DNA from: Phragmites australis
Lineage: Eukaryota; Streptophyta; Magnoliopsida; Poales; Poaceae
DNA length: 64,000 nucleotides
Direction of reading: 5' to 3'
Assembly: GCF_958298935.1 (NCBI RefSeq)
Contig: NC_084928.1
Span: 16,089,501-16,153,500, forward strand
The notes beneath the pieces were generated by a model. The model saw nothing but the letters and a program-made list of their open reading frames with translations. It ran no database searches and was not told the DNA's origin. Made by a program: the position numbers and the translations under genes. This document shows positions 42,781 through 55,570 of this stretch, piece by piece (position 1 is the stretch's first letter; every line of letters starts with the position of its first letter).

Positions 42781-45230
42781 AGTCGAGATACCTGCTCGGA
42801 GCACTCCGATAAAAAATCCTTGATGGATCTGGACTCCTCCTCTAGTGGAGATTACCCCTGAGAAGTCTTCATCATTGGAGATGGGGATGATGGTCTGGAC
42901 AATCATGATGACAATCCCGCAAACATGTGGGTCCCCGCTGCTTAGGTTCTAGGCAACAACCAGCTTCTGCTGGCTATGCCCCCCCCCCTCAGATGCAAAA
43001 TATGAATGGAGCACAGGATCTAACGTCTACTATCCATCTTTAGGTGGCTCAGTGCTATAGGTCTGCAACGGCGCAGAGGCTCCTCCTTTTACATGAGGCT
43101 CTCATGTGCCCTCGAACTACAAATTTGATGACCCCCGCCGGTAAAGGCTGAATCAACTTGATGTTCGGCATGACGAAGGAGGCTCTCATTCAGGCTGAGA
43201 ACTCCTATCAAGCTGTACCTAGGAATAGCTCTAATCGGGGTAAGTCCTGCATTGCTCCTTCTCATGATGGATCAGATTCAGAGAGGCGAAATCCCTAAAA
43301 CAGATGACCCAGGAAGATAACCAAGCACCTAATCGCCGAAGGACCTCGCCAATCAGATATCATCCCATCAATGATTTACGCGAGGTTATCAACTTACGAA
43401 GGCGCTTGAAGACACCTAAGGAGGCATCAACAGTGCCTTGGTAGTTTGATCGGAGGATGTCCAGACACCTCTTGAGCTGGGGCCGATCTCCGACCCTTGT
43501 GGGTAGAACGTTTGTGGCCACCCGGACCAAGCAAGGTGCCATCAACGGGTGCCAGACTTTCTCTTCAGATCTACGGAATGAGAACTGAGTAGCATGGTTC
43601 TACCCCGAGTCAATTGAGAAGTACAACAGGAGCATGAATCTCGTTGAGTTCCTCCAGATCTACACCACGACAATCTAAGCTTTTGGTAGGACGAGAAGGT
43701 AATGACAAATTACCTCCCAAAATCCTTGAAGGGGTAGGCAGAACCTGACTGATCAACCCATCGTTAGGGATAATCTACTCGTGGAAGTAGCTCTGTGACG
43801 TATTCTAAGCTAACTTCTAGGGTATGTAAGTTCAACCTGGCACAAAAAACAATATCTACCCTTGTGAATAGACAGAGAAAGAAACCTTACGTGAGTTCAT
43901 GTATTGCTTTAGCAATACCCAAAACACCATTCCTAAGATTAGAGATTATGATGTCATCCAAACATTCACTCAAGGGGTTAGGAGCCGACGATGCATTGAA
44001 GATGTCACTACGAAGGAGCTCGATACGGTCAAGGAGCTCATGAAGATTGTCGATATGGTAGCCAAGGCTGAAGAGTTGCTCATGTTCGTCAAGGAGAAGG
44101 CCCATGGTATCAAATGCCCCCAGTTCAGCTCAACAACAACGTGTCAAAGAGAAAGTGCAAGAAGAACTCCATGGGAGGTAAGGGCAAGAAAGCCTGAGAC
44201 ATCCATCCCAACAAGCACTCTAGCTCATCCCGGGGCAAGAGCTGCATGTTGGGCACTGGCGAATGTGATGGCATGCCATGGTGCAATCTCCACCAGACCG
44301 ACAACCATAGCCTCCATGAGTGCCACCTCTGCAAGAAGATGGTCAAGGCCGAGATTAAAAAATCCAAGGGAAAAAAGACTCAGGTTGTGACCTAGAGTAG
44401 GGACTCCAACTCCAGCAACAGCAAGGATGATTCAGACCCAATGTCTTTCTAGCTGGACGAGAGGACCGTTGACCACATGTTTGGTGATTCTGTGTTCTAC
44501 GAGTCCAAGCGATAGTATAAGATGGTTGCCTGAGAAGTCTTAGTTGCCATCCCGAAGGGTCACCAAGCCATCAAGTGGTCGAATGTCGAGATCTCATTCG
44601 GCTAGGACAAATGCCTAGAGAACTTCGTAAGGCTGGCCGCTTCCTGATAGTGGTTGATGCGACGATCAACAACTGCAAGGTTTCCCGAGTGCCTATCAAT
44701 GGAGGAAGTTTCCCTCAACATCCTCTTCACATGTGCACTCAAAGCGTTGCATATCTCCTGATCTGCCATCAAGCCGGTTACTCAAGCCTTCCATACTATA
44801 GTACCCAGGTCCTCAACCACTCCCATCGGCCAGATATCGCTCCCTATTAACTTTGGGAAGCATGGTAACTTTTGGATAGAAAAAAAATCATGTTCGATGT
44901 GGTCAACTTCGAGACGACATACAATGCCATTTTAGGATGACCAACTCTAGCCAGGTTCATAGCCGCCACGCACTACGCCTACCAGTGTGTGAAGATCCTG
45001 GGACCTGATGGTATCATAACCATCCAGTGTTGCTGTAAAGCGTATTTCTGTTGTGACAAGTAGAGTCTTGATATGGTGACTCAACACCAACCCAACAAGG
45101 AACACCAAAGCTCAAGGATTAAGGTGAACAAGAATCCTCCTCCATCATGACCGCGACCACAACACCTCAATAAGCACACCCGATAACCCGAGAATCTGGT
45201 TCCACGGCTAGTTTGGAACCCATGTAATGC
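42781..45230 (+). pseudogene. Tat gag and protease remnant
   Basis: Plus-strand pieces in changing frames: DDGLDNHDDNPA (acidic N-terminal part), RDSEARKSLKQM-type and LRALKTPKEASTV near 43260-43450, FAKCTFNLAQ-type gag core near 43810, LGADDALKMSL, then the zinc-knuckle-like WCNLHQTDNHSLHECHLCKK near 44280-44345. Protease follows: VVDATINNCKVSRV with a DGGS-derived INGGS, then IMFDVVNFETTYNAIL and ARFIAATHYAYQ (44880-44985). Many stops and frameshifts. RT, RNase H and integrase are missing after 45230. Confidence 0.65.
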
Positions 45231-46020
45231 CACTGCGATATCCTCGAAGTAGTAGGGTCCCTGCTTATCGGATTAATTTAGTCTATGTCATTCAGGTTTA
45301 AGATAATAAGTCTAAAATAACTCGTCAGACATCTATTATCTTTGTAAGTCCCATGTGTAAGTAATAAGAGTACATTCTTAACAATGTGGAACATATTGCC
45401 TAGAAAGTTGCTTGAGTTCTGTTTCTGCCTTACCTGTCTTCTCAAGCATTCTAATGCCCGATAATGAGGTAACTCGCCTTTGGGTACCTGACCCCATACG
45501 CGCACTTAGGGTGGCGAAAAGTTTTTTCTACGACCCAAAGGCTATATGATATCTCTTCACTTGATTATGTTTTCATTTATACTTGTTACCCAGAAAATCC
45601 TCCCGAGCAAACAATCAGGGGCTTAACATGTACTTAGTGTAGGAAACCAAAAATAACATATTGTGTACATTCTGAAAGAATATTCTAAGGATAAGGGAGG
45701 GATCGTTACATCTTGGCTTCAGGTTGCGAAGAGGTTACTTATCATGTTCCACGAGTGCCCAGGGGCTATGACACCTTCCACTCAAGCGAACCTAAGGTTG
45801 ACCATACTAAGCGCTACGACTAGTAACTGATACGTCATGAACTAATCGAAGGGAGAAGTAAGTAAGGATATCACAATATGTTGTCGAATGCATCTAGCAC
45901 CGGGTATCCAGATCGAATGCAAAGGATTTAAGATAAAATTCCTAAAGTCTAATAAGCTATCGAGTTCTTTATTTTAGATTGCAGGATAAAAGTTTTAAGG
46001 TGATGGTTTAAGCCCAAAGT
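45231..46020. other. Unassigned sequence between gag remnant and antisense ORF
   Basis: No coding motif. By position it should be what is left between pol and the accessory ORF of the plus-strand Tat element after loss of pol. Short frames only. Confidence 0.4.
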
Positions 46021-47404
46021 CCATCGTGTCCACGTAAGTCTTGGCCGGCTTGAGCATTTCCTCCACCTTCTGGGCTGACTCCTCCTTTGTCTGTCTCGGG
46101 AAGTTTTCTTGGAGAACATCAGTGTCGATGTTCTGGTAGTGCGCCTTCAATATGGCCAATACCTGGGCAACCGCTTCCTCTGTGCCTCATCAGGCCTGAT
46201 TTGAGATGTGCTCGACCACCTTCCCTTAGAGCCCTCTGGAGGCCTCGGCAAGCTTGGTTGCCCGGGTGGCTAGTCTGGCTACATTGGTGTCTCCCATGGG
46301 CTCCACCTGAATCCTGACTCCAGCAAGTGCCTCCTGGAAGACGTCAAGAGCTGTGGCAAGCTATTGCCAGGTGACAGACATCTAGGCCCCCTCATGGGCT
46401 AGGGCATCATGGGTCTCATAAAGTTTTGTAGGACACTGCATTTAGAACAACAAAGTGAAGAGGTGGCATGTCTAGGTTGTCGATGGCTTACCTTTTGACC
46501 AATACTCCAGCTCCGCACACATCTTATTCTTCTCGATGACCTCCCAGGAGAATTGACGGTGCAACTTGATAGCCTCCTTCTCAAGTTCAGCCACAGAGCT
46601 TGTTTAACTGCGACACGAGCAACTACAAAACATCATGTCAGTACCTATTATTTCATCGACTAAATGGTCATCTTGCAGGGAAACGCTTACCACAAACAAG
46701 GAGGTGAAGAAAACCTCCGGGTTGCGACCACTCAAACCTTGAATGATCTCCCTCCAAGCCAGGTCTTCGAGCAACCCGTATATCAATTTCACGGCTGCCC
46801 GAGGTGATGGGACCTCTACTTCCCGGCTTCTGTCAGCCGACGCTAGGGGCTCGGTGGGTTCGCCGCCTCCTCCCTCAAAGGACATGATGCCCAAGATTTG
46901 GAGTGGCTGGGACTTGGGGGTTGAATGTGGTGCTCCAAGTGTCCCACGAGAAAGGAACCTAAAAACCGTGCTCTTAGGAACATAAGAAAGATGAACATAG
47001 AGACAAACATACCTGGCCTGCTTCGCTCATCGGAAGGGTTTCAGTGAGATGAGGAAGAGGGATGGAATCTTCGATGGCTTCTCAGAGCCGCCTCCCCCTA
47101 TCCCTACTTTTGGCGCGGGCAGGGTCGCATCGCTTGATGAACCCATGTCAACTTTTGCGTTTCCACGATCTTGGTTCGGCGCTCCGATTGCTAGAATCCT
47201 GGTTGGGTCCGCAGTGGTTGTAGTCGGGATCAGGTTCTCAGTGGTTGGAGATGACATTGGATCCCCGGGGGTTGAACTCGGGACTAGGATGGAGTCTGGA
47301 GGTTGCGGCGGCATGAGGTCACTAATCAACGCGCGTTTGCCCACCAAGAAGTCATCCTCATTTGGTGCATCGCTGCTGTCGGAGGACGAGGCTGGTGGTG
47401 ACAT
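46021..47404 (-). pseudogene. C-terminal part of an antisense Tat accessory ORF
   Basis: Minus-strand pieces in order: a Ser/Pro/Gly-rich linker beginning MSPPASSSDSSDAPNEDDF (47404 downward), then REVEVPSPRAAVKLIYGLLED with LVDEI (46604-46894). A helical stretch like KLHRQFSWEVIEKNKMCAELEYW comes next (about 46500-46570), shown here only by position and its WEVIEKNK core. Last is ARLATRATKLAEASRGL to PAKTYVDTMDFGL near 46040-46300. Gaps between pieces look like introns (AG/GT at 46675 and 46600). It is antisense to the gag remnant at 42781-45230, the same arrangement as in the other Tat elements here. Confidence 0.6.
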
Positions 47405-47869
47405 ACTTGTAGCATTTAGGCCTCTAGGTAAGTGGTAAGTGTTTCGGTGATAATGGCAACCGTATCATTGTGACTAACAAATTTATTTTGAAGGGTATAA
47501 AAAATTTTAGTTCACAATGATGATTCGTTATTCTTGATCCCTAAGGCGATTATATGGACTATCAAAGGAGATGTGCATCGAGACTAAGGATCTTCTAATT
47601 CTAAGTGTGACAAGAGAGAGGAAGGACACTTAGAGTAGTATAAGTCTTCTTTCTTAGTCTTTTTGACCATACTATAAAGAGGGGCTAAGAGTAGTAGCTT
47701 GATTTAGATAAGTCTAGACTTGGTTTGGTGCACACTTGTGAATCTCTAGTGCTAGGTAGCTCATAGAAGTCCATGGTTGAGATGTCGTGAAGTTAGAGCT
47801 CAAGAAAAAATTGAATTGGACGATCTCATTGAAGTTAGCCTCACCAGATAGTCCGATGATGTGAAGAAC
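47405..47869. other. Unassigned AT-rich sequence
   Basis: No open frame. On the minus strand the right edge reads CGGACTATCTGGTGAGG, similar to the CCGGACCATCCGGTGAG-style phrases at 51180-51570, so both may come from the same kind of retroelement. Confidence 0.35.
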
Positions 47870-49060
47870 CAGCCAGATAATATTCTAATTAATCATTAAG
47901 CTGATCATTTGGGTAAACATGACTACAACAATTAATCTGAATATCACCCCGGTAGTCCCGTCACGTATTTTGTGCACAAGATCAGAACGCGTGCCTTTCT
48001 AATATTCAACATCACAACACAGCTTAATAAAGAGCAGGTAATTAACATTATATTAGAAGTTCTTAAGCAAAAATAGATTTACAACAATTTACATCAAAAG
48101 AGATAAAACTACACAACAGAAGATTTAAAATCTAACAACAACAAAAAAAATCGATGGAGCCATATGCCAGTAGGCTCCACCCAACCCTCACCACCTGAGT
48201 AGATGACACTACTCTTGCCCGCCACCAGCACTAACAGACATGAAGTAGCCAGAAGCTAACCTTTCCTTGCCTGCCAACCTGAAAGAGCAATGTGAGTACG
48301 AAGGTACTCGTAAGACTTAAACCATATAGGGTACGTATAAATAGCCCAACTCCAAGGGTTATGCATTGAGTTATTAGTAATAAAAAGGCCACAAGGTTAA
48401 GTAAATATTCATATGTGTAAGCAACCTAACATCTATGTGTAAGCACCTATACTTAACCAAAACACATATCCAATCTACCTTGTAAACACCAACCTGCACA
48501 TAAATGTAAAAGGATCCATCTCATGTCACCAAGGATTATCATCAACCATACCCAACATACCCTCCATACCAAACATCCCACATTCGTAACTCTATGGCCG
48601 ATGTGGATGGACAAAAGCTTGCTCATAACCGAGAGCGCGATAATTCGAATTGATTTTTACACCCTGCAGGGGAGTACTCCTCAACCCACACAATATGAGA
48701 CCATCGCCCACACAACCGATCAGTTACGAGTGATGATTCTAACCGTTCACGTACCCACCATGAACCTTTGTTCCCATGCCCGATGCATCTGGAGGCTACC
48801 TAGACCCCATACGCACGATGTCTTACTGGCGGATCTCAGGTGCCTCTACAAGCCCTTGCTCACACCCTGGGCGCATGAGTCAAATGGACGTGGCGACTTA
48901 CGGTACTTGGCTTACCCGTCCCATATTCGGATATGTGGTGAGCACAAAAAAGTGCTAAAGCCAAGAGCACCGACGGATGTTGCTTAAACGATACAGGCAG
49001 TCTATAGCATTTGGGCTCCACTCCCGACCTACCCCTAGCACCGTCCACATCTTGCCTCAT
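47870..49060 (-). repeat. LTR copy A, minus orientation
   Basis: The reverse complement matches LTR copy B (52150-53373) along its length: GGTTGGCAGGC-AGGAAAGGTTAGCTTCTG, GGTGCTGG, GGCTCCA, TTAATTAC-TGCTCTTTATTAAGCTGTGTTGTGATGTTGAA, and near the 3' end AATATTATCTGGCTGG / AATATTATCTGGACGG. No PBS follows on its 3' side (47860 downward), unlike copy B. The outer edge at about 49060-49230 is not exact. Confidence 0.75.
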
Positions 49061-49232
49061 TCCAGAGATCTATCATCCTCATATAAAATGTGATAGGGAG
49101 CCCTCACAACATTTACTCCTTCCATCATCATTCACCTCGTGCCATTTCCTTGTGCGTCTCTCGCTTACAGTTGCTTCCAAAACCCTCCAACTGCCTCCTT
49201 TCGACGCTATATATTTCAAGAAGACCTAGAGA

Positions 49233-50010
49233 GTGGAGAGTTCCGCCACCGACACTATGGCGAAAGCGATCTCACCTTGGACGAAGTTCGAGATCTCAGA
49301 GGAGGCTCTGGCCAAGGTGAAGCATGATGAGGTCATCCCCTCATGTGCCTTAATCACCTATGCACTAATGATGTGCGAGGTGATTCCCAGTCTAGACACT
49401 ACCTGGATTATCGTCTTCCTTGATTTCTTTCGTAGTGGTTTATGTTTCCCCCTTCTAGCTTCTTTCTTCAAGTGCTTAGTTTTTATGGCCTTTAACTCAT
49501 TCACCTCAACACCAACTTCATCGTTATGCTTAGCGTCTTCGCGCACCTATGCAAGGCCTTCCTAGGCATGCACCCATCCGTCGACCTGTTTAGGTGCTTC
49601 TACCTTTTGAAAGGATTTTCGGGCAAAGTCACCGGTGGCGCTAGATTCCACCTCCGAGAAGGAAAAATGACAAATTACATCGATTTCACTGCTAAGAGCT
49701 CCTGGTCAGGATGGCATAAGAAATGGTTCTATTGGTAGTCGGGCCTGCTCGAACTCCCATATCGGGGTCTTGCGCCATTGCCAAAGCATGTGTGAATGGA
49801 GGAGGTAAGAGAGACCGTCGTCTACCGAACTCTTATTGCCGGATCCGGTGCCTGAAGGAGTGGGGGTTGACGGTGTATGACGTCACCAAGGACTTCATCA
49901 AGCGCTACCTGAGCCCTCTGAGGTCGAGAATTTTGGCATTAAGGAGTTTACAGCCGCAGAGGACACAACGCAAGAAGATGAGACAGGTGCCGACTAATCC
50001 CGAGTAGCTA
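49233..50010 (+). pseudogene. N-terminal domain of a Tat-type accessory protein (PF04195-like)
   Basis: Plus strand: MAKAISPWTKFEISEEALAK, then VIVFLDFFRSGLCFPL-type sequence (reading IVFLDFFRSGLCFPLLASFF at 49410-49468), a frame change, then VFAHLCKAFLGMHPSVDLFR and GGARFHLREGKMTNYIDF, and WSGWHKKWFYW (49706-49735). A stop follows the second tryptophan. These match the order of the domain that also opens the accessory ORFs at 31096 and 56188. It lies directly beside LTR copy A, on the strand opposite to the C-terminal piece at 46-47.4 kb. Confidence 0.65.
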
Positions 50011-50394
50011 TTAGGGAAGTTGTGGGCTTATTTCTTTATGAATCATTTTTTATCTACAGATCTCCTGCCAAAGGTAGTGGAGTAGAAGACCAGGCTTCTA
50101 TTCAACTCAGCCCTTGAGCCTAATCACCAGAACCTCCCAGTCCCTATCGTAGATACAGAGGTTGATGCTCAGGAGAGGATCTTTTCGGTTATCCTTATGA
50201 GCCTTCTTGTTTTCTTATTTCATCTTCTTTCCGAGTAGTACAAAATCATGGTGGTGACTGATGTAAATCGTGAAGCTTCCTGGATGTGGACGCCCCGACC
50301 CGAAGGCCGAGAATGCTGGCATTCGAAATGAGGACCCAGACGAAGTCCAGATCACGGGGACTAAGGGCTCAAGCGAGGGCGAGGGTGGCGGTAT
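50011..50394 (+). other. Possible continuation of the accessory ORF, decayed
   Basis: In plus frames short readable pieces remain (LLPKVVE, FNSALEPNHQNLPVP, IVDTEVDAQERIFSV, then DPDEVQITGT and SSEGEGGG), with stops between them. This could be the linker part of the same accessory ORF, but it has no firm motif. Confidence 0.35.
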
Positions 50395-51960
50395 TGAAAG
50401 GATCAAATGGCCTATGGGGGGGGGGGGTGAATTGGGCTATTAACAATTTACTCCTACCGAATTCTAGAATCAGTAGCAATCTTAGCCGAGATGAATTGAA
50501 ATATGACTACACGATCAAACTAGGTGGAAGCATGAAAATAAGGAAGCTAGAACACAAAGCAAAGGTGAATAGTAAAGCTTGCAAGTAAGTAAAAGCTCAA
50601 ATTTAAATACGGGAAAATAAAGAGATGGATAAGAAAACACTGATTTTTTTCAAGGTATCAAGGAGTTGGCATTCTCCCTAATCTTTATTGGAGTATCCAC
50701 AAAGGATATCGCTTCTCCTTGAGTCACAAAGTCTCAAGTGCTCACTCAAGGTTGCCGCTTCTCCATCTCCGGATTGGTGGGCATCAAACCATGCACATAA
50801 CTCTTCTCGGGGCTCCCACAAGAACTCCAAGAGCTCACTAAGACACCTCCAACCATCAAAGACTGGCTAGGTGTTGCCAACCACTAAGAGTAACAAACTA
50901 ATAGCTTCACTTGACCAAGATCAAGCCTAGATTGTAGCTAGATGCATATTTGTTACTCTCCAAGCACTAAAGATGTCCTTAACCTTCAATTAAGAACTTT
51001 AGAATTTACTCAAGTGCACTCTCTTGCTTCTTAATAACACACACAATGTATAAGCTCTTCTGGGGTCGCAAGATAGCCAACTAAAACCAAGTGAGGGGGT
51101 ATTTATTGGCTAGAGATCCAAATTTAGTCGTTGCCTAACAACCCACCTTTTTTGTTAACACCGAATGATTCGTTGAGTATCTCCTTATAATCACTGGACA
51201 ATCCGGTGAGTACAAACTTTAGAGCCCCACTATGCCAACTATCATTAGCCGTTACTGTTGAAAAATGATCCGGCGGATTTATCCGGTGTGCCTTAGTTCA
51301 TCACTGGACCATTGGATCAGAAGAACCAAGCTAGACTACCCATTGCAATCTTCTATACAAAAATTAGTCCGGCGATTTCTCTTTGCCTTCACCGAACCAT
51401 CCGGTGAGTGTAGCTTCTTCTGGAACCAAAAATTTTTTTATGCAAGAAATGCTCTGGTGCCTCCATATTTCCATTACCAGATATTCTGGTGAGTTCAACT
51501 TCAATTTCGCTTGGAAAAAATGCTTCCACTGAAAAAGCTCTGGTGCCCTTACGGGGGTAACACCGGACCATCTAGTGCAACACTTTGAAAAATTCAGGAC
51601 ACGTGTCAAAAAGAAAAGGTTCCGGTGAAACCTGCTCATTTGTGTGTCCTTGTATTCTTTATTTGCTGTTCTGCACCCTCATTCATTGTGAATCTTGTAG
51701 CATACATCTTAACACCTCATTCATGCTCATCACATTACACGCGTTCTTCTTTAGTGAACGAAGGACCGGAGGGTGACGCGGGCATGCTCGAGGGCGATCC
51801 GGAAGTTGTTTCCCTTGCTTGTGACAAAGCTGAGCACCAAGGCAAGCAACTAAGCATATTGCATATTTTGTTCAAATTGAATGGAGTCTCAATTGATAAA
51901 TTATGCTTTTGTATGTTTGCATGTTTAGCGAGTTGATGTCGGGCTATATGGGTAGAACCT
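50395..51960. mobile_element. Unclassified retroelement fragment with CCGG-type inverted phrases
   Basis: It begins TGAAAGGATCAAATGGCC followed by a 12-G run (50416-50427) and TGAATTGG, text I associate with a grass LTR or internal element start. The stretch 51180-51570 has repeated phrases such as ACAATCCGGTGAG, GAACCATCCGGTGAG and TCTAGTGC. From 51750 GAACGAAGGACCGGAGGGTGAC and later AT-rich sequence lead to LTR copy B. No coding domain. Family not determined. Confidence 0.35.
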
Positions 51961-52149
51961 ATATTGTTGCATTACCTCTATCTTGATCCGTTGATGATCC
52001 TTATTCCTTGTAACCTAGGATGATATTGTCAATGTCTAACTACAACGGTTAATCGAAATGCTTAGCAATACTTAGGTCCTCGGTAGAAGTCGAGAGACAA
52101 TGCAATCGTTGTTCGCGAGCTTAGGGCTTACTTACTATTGTTCACATTT

Positions 52150-53376
52150 ATAATTATGATGTCGGGTTGGATGAGATGTGAGAATGAGACGAGATGTGGG
52201 CGGTGCTAAGGGTTGGTCGGAGAGGATCCTAGATGCCATAGATCGCTTGCATCATTTAAGCACCGTCTATCGGTGCCGTTGGCTTTAGCACTTTTCCGTG
52301 CTCACCACATACTTGAATATAGGACAGGTAAGCCAATTACCGTAAGTCGCTATGTCCATTTGACTCATACACTCGGGGCGTGAGAAAGGGCTTGTAGAGG
52401 CATTTGAGATCCGCCAGTAAGACGTCGTACGCATGGGGTCTAGGTGGCCTCCACATGCATCAGGCATGGGAACAAAGGTTCGGGGTGGGTACGTGAACGG
52501 TTGGTACATGAGTCATCACTCGCAACTGATGGGTTGTGTGGGCGATGGTCTCATATCTTGTGGGTTCAAGAGTACTCCCCTGCAGGGTGTTTTTTTTTTG
52601 AGTTGTCGCGCTCTCAGTTATGAGCAAGCTTTTGTCCATCTGCATTGGTCGTAGAGTTATGAATGTGGGATGTTTGGTATGGAGGGTATGCTGGGTATGG
52701 TTGGTGATGATCCTTGGTGACATGAGATGGATCCTTTAACATTTATTTGCAGGTTGGTGTTTACAGGGTAGATTGGATATGTGTTTTGGTTAAGTATAGG
52801 TGCTCACACATATATGTTAGGTTTCTTATGCATATGAATATTTACTTAACTTTGTAGCATTTTTCTTGCTAACAACTCAATTCATCAGGCTATTTATACG
52901 TGCCATATATGGTTTAAGTCTTGTGAGTACCTTCGTACTCACGCTGCTCTTTCAGGTTGGCAGGCGAGGAAAGGTTAGCTTCTGCCTACTTCATGTCCGT
53001 CGGTGCTGGCGGCGAGCAAGAGTAGTGTCGTCTACTCATGTGGAAAGGGTTGGGTGGAGCCTAAGGGCATATGGCTCCACCGGTTTTTTTGTTGTTGTTA
53101 TGTTTTAAATATTTTGCTGCGTAGTTTTATCTCTTTTGATGTAAATTGTTATAAATATGTTTTTGCTTAAGAACTTGTCATATATTGTTAATTACCCGCT
53201 CTTTATTAAGCTGTGTTGTGATGTTGAATGTTAGAAAGGCATGTGTTCCGATCTTGGGCACAAAACACGTGGTGGGACTAGCGGGGTGATATCCTGATTA
53301 ATTGTTGTAGTCGTGATTACCGAAATGATCAGCTTAATGATTAATTAGAATATTATCTGGACGGTTCCTCACAGCA
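52150..53376 (+). repeat. LTR copy B, plus orientation
   Basis: It matches copy A in reverse complement. Its 3' edge reads GGTTCCTCACAGCA, directly followed by the primer-binding site at 53377. The start is uncertain; the LTR may reach further left into the unclassified fragment. It is therefore a 5' LTR whose internal region was cut after about 270 bp by the Tat element at 53646. Confidence 0.7.
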
Positions 53377-53389
53377 TGGCATCAGAGCC
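53377..53389 (+). other. Primer-binding site, initiator Met tRNA type
   Basis: TGGCATCAGAGCC is one base away from the usual TGGTATCAGAGCC used by many plant LTR retrotransposons that prime with initiator methionine tRNA. It lies directly at the end of LTR copy B and sets that element's orientation as plus. Confidence 0.75.
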
Positions 53390-54028
53390 TGGTTTAATGA
53401 AGTAGCCTAAATATAATTAGGACGTTGTTTAGTAAGTGTGTCAACTTCACTTAAGTGACTCACTAAAGTTTCTTTTGTTAATATGTATAAACTTGCTATA
53501 TTATGCCTCTAAGTGTAATGTGCGGTTGTTTGCTTCGTTTAAGTTGTTTATTTACTGCATTGTGTTGTTGCATTTTTATGAATCATATTGCATCAATGAA
53601 AAAGGTAAGAAACACATCCCGATAGAAAATGCTTTGAATGGCATGTGTTGGTGGTTAAGTCACCGAACCAGGGAAGTCTTCGGCCAAGAAAGAGAGAGAG
53701 AGAGAGAGAGTCGAAGGCAGCGAGATGCGACACGTGTTTATGGGGAGATGTGTAGTATCATTAATGTGTCACATTAATTACAATGCCAACCTATTTATAG
53801 CCCATACTCAACTACTCCACACCATAACTTACAGCACTACCCCCTAACTGCCACATACCCGGTATATTCGAGGGTATTTTGGTACCATTATGTACATTTG
53901 CACATTTACAATTATACCCTAGACCGCTACATAGGCTTCGATGGACGCCGCACCTTCGCTTGAGCCCCCATAAGGCCAGTCGCAGACGAGCCTTCAGGGC
54001 TCCTTCGACCAGCCTTGATGCCACATCC

Positions 54029-55570
54029 CGAGTGAAGGTGATATGCCCTAGAGGCAATCATAGAGATGATTGTGTCACACGTCTATGTTCATGTACTATC
54101 AAATAATATGTTATTACAAGAATAACTATTGTTTACATTTATTGGCAAGTATGTGACTTGTTCATAAAACTCTTTGTTTATATCAAGATGTTATTCTTAG
54201 TCGATCCCTGGTCGTATATCATTGTGATGATACATAAGACCAGCATATGTATTGATTGATGATCACATTTCATGGATCATAGGTATAGAGATATCATGTC
54301 AATAATGTGGACATTTATGTTAGAGAACATGATATTAGATAGACCCACCTTGAGATACTATTGGGATTATTGTTTATGATGTGCCATCAATTGTTATCTC
54401 AAATGGTGTACCTGCAGGATTCTCAGACCTGAGATCATCATTGATTCCCAAAGTGTGTAGTGGTATACTTTGAGGCTGCCAAATGCTATCCCATAACTGG
54501 GTAGTCATAAAGGTAGTTTTCGGGTTTGTCATGAAACATGTCGTGGAATATGAGCGATCAAGATGGAATTTGCCCCACCTTGATAATATGAGTGATATCT
54601 CTGGGCCCCTCGAAGCAGTTGGATTGAGAAAGTGCATGGCCATACCAATATAATTAAAGAATTAATCATAATGAATCTACTATTTGATTGAGTGAATAGT
54701 TAGGATATCACAAGGGTGGTACGTATCAAGCCTTGAGCTTGACTGGTATCATGAGGCAAAGGGATCGGTGCATGTGTATATCAAGGTTCAGTCGATATAA
54801 TCTTTTATGTATACTTAGGAGTCAACATGTCCTATTATGGACCGCTATTAATTTCAGTTTGGAAAGGGTTTCCGAGTCGTAGCCATTTGTACATGAACCT
54901 AACGGATCACACTTAATAAGTTGGAACAAAACTTGCGAATTAGATTCGTATATGGGTTTGATTGGATTGTGATCCATAAGAAGTTAGAGTCCTAAAGGGC
55001 TTCCAACGTAGAAGCCCATTGGCGAGCTCAATATAAGGAGAGGCGTGGGTAGGGCGTGCAGAGGTTGAACCACTCTGAAACCCTAGCCGTAGCCTTCCAC
55101 ACAATCTCCCAAAACCTTAGCTGCACGTGCGGTGCTAGCACATCAGCGCTCAGCGTTTCTACCTAGTACGTGTGGATACAATAGAGGCCCTACTGCTATT
55201 GCGGCGCTGATCTTCTCGGTGAGTTGAACGTGACGTGATCGAGGAGTTGGTCGAGGAGCACGATCACCTGCTCGGAGTTGGTCGAGGAGCACGACCATCT
55301 ACTCAGAGTTGGATGAGGAGCACGACCACTAGCTCGGAGTTGGTCGAGGAGCGTGATCACCTGTGTGGGGCTAGTCGCATATTTGATCGAGAAGCTGCTC
55401 GAGGAGTTTGACGCGCACGACATTGAATCGGTCTACTCCAACTCTTCTTTCACTGCACTGCGCATCGAGCGGTAACAATCTATGATCTCATACTAGCATG
55501 ATTTCCTTGGTGAATGCGGTAAATTTTTTTTGTTTTAGGCTAGCGTAGCCTGCCCGTTCCCCTACACGAG
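54029..55570 (+). mobile_element. BARE/Angela-like copia solo LTR
   Basis: The LTR is 54033-55566 (1534 bp). It begins TGAAGGTGATATGCCCTAGA, where the motif ATATGCCCTAGAGGCAAT is the well-known opening of BARE/Angela-type LTRs, and it ends CCCCTACA. The bases CGAG occur on both sides (54029-54032 and 55567-55570), so a 4- to 5-bp duplication is likely. No internal region or second LTR is present. It splits the LTR of the Tat element. Confidence 0.8.
55244..55367 (+). repeat. 31-bp minisatellite, four copies, in the copia LTR
   Basis: Units start at 55244, 55275, 55306 and 55337 with GAGTTGG, then TCGAGGAGCACGA and a variable TCACCTGCTCG-type end. The unit is close to the 3' end of the LTR. 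Confidence 0.92.

Noticed and set aside
55196..55423. Small minus-strand frame in the copia LTR
   Set aside because: Produced by the 31-bp minisatellite.
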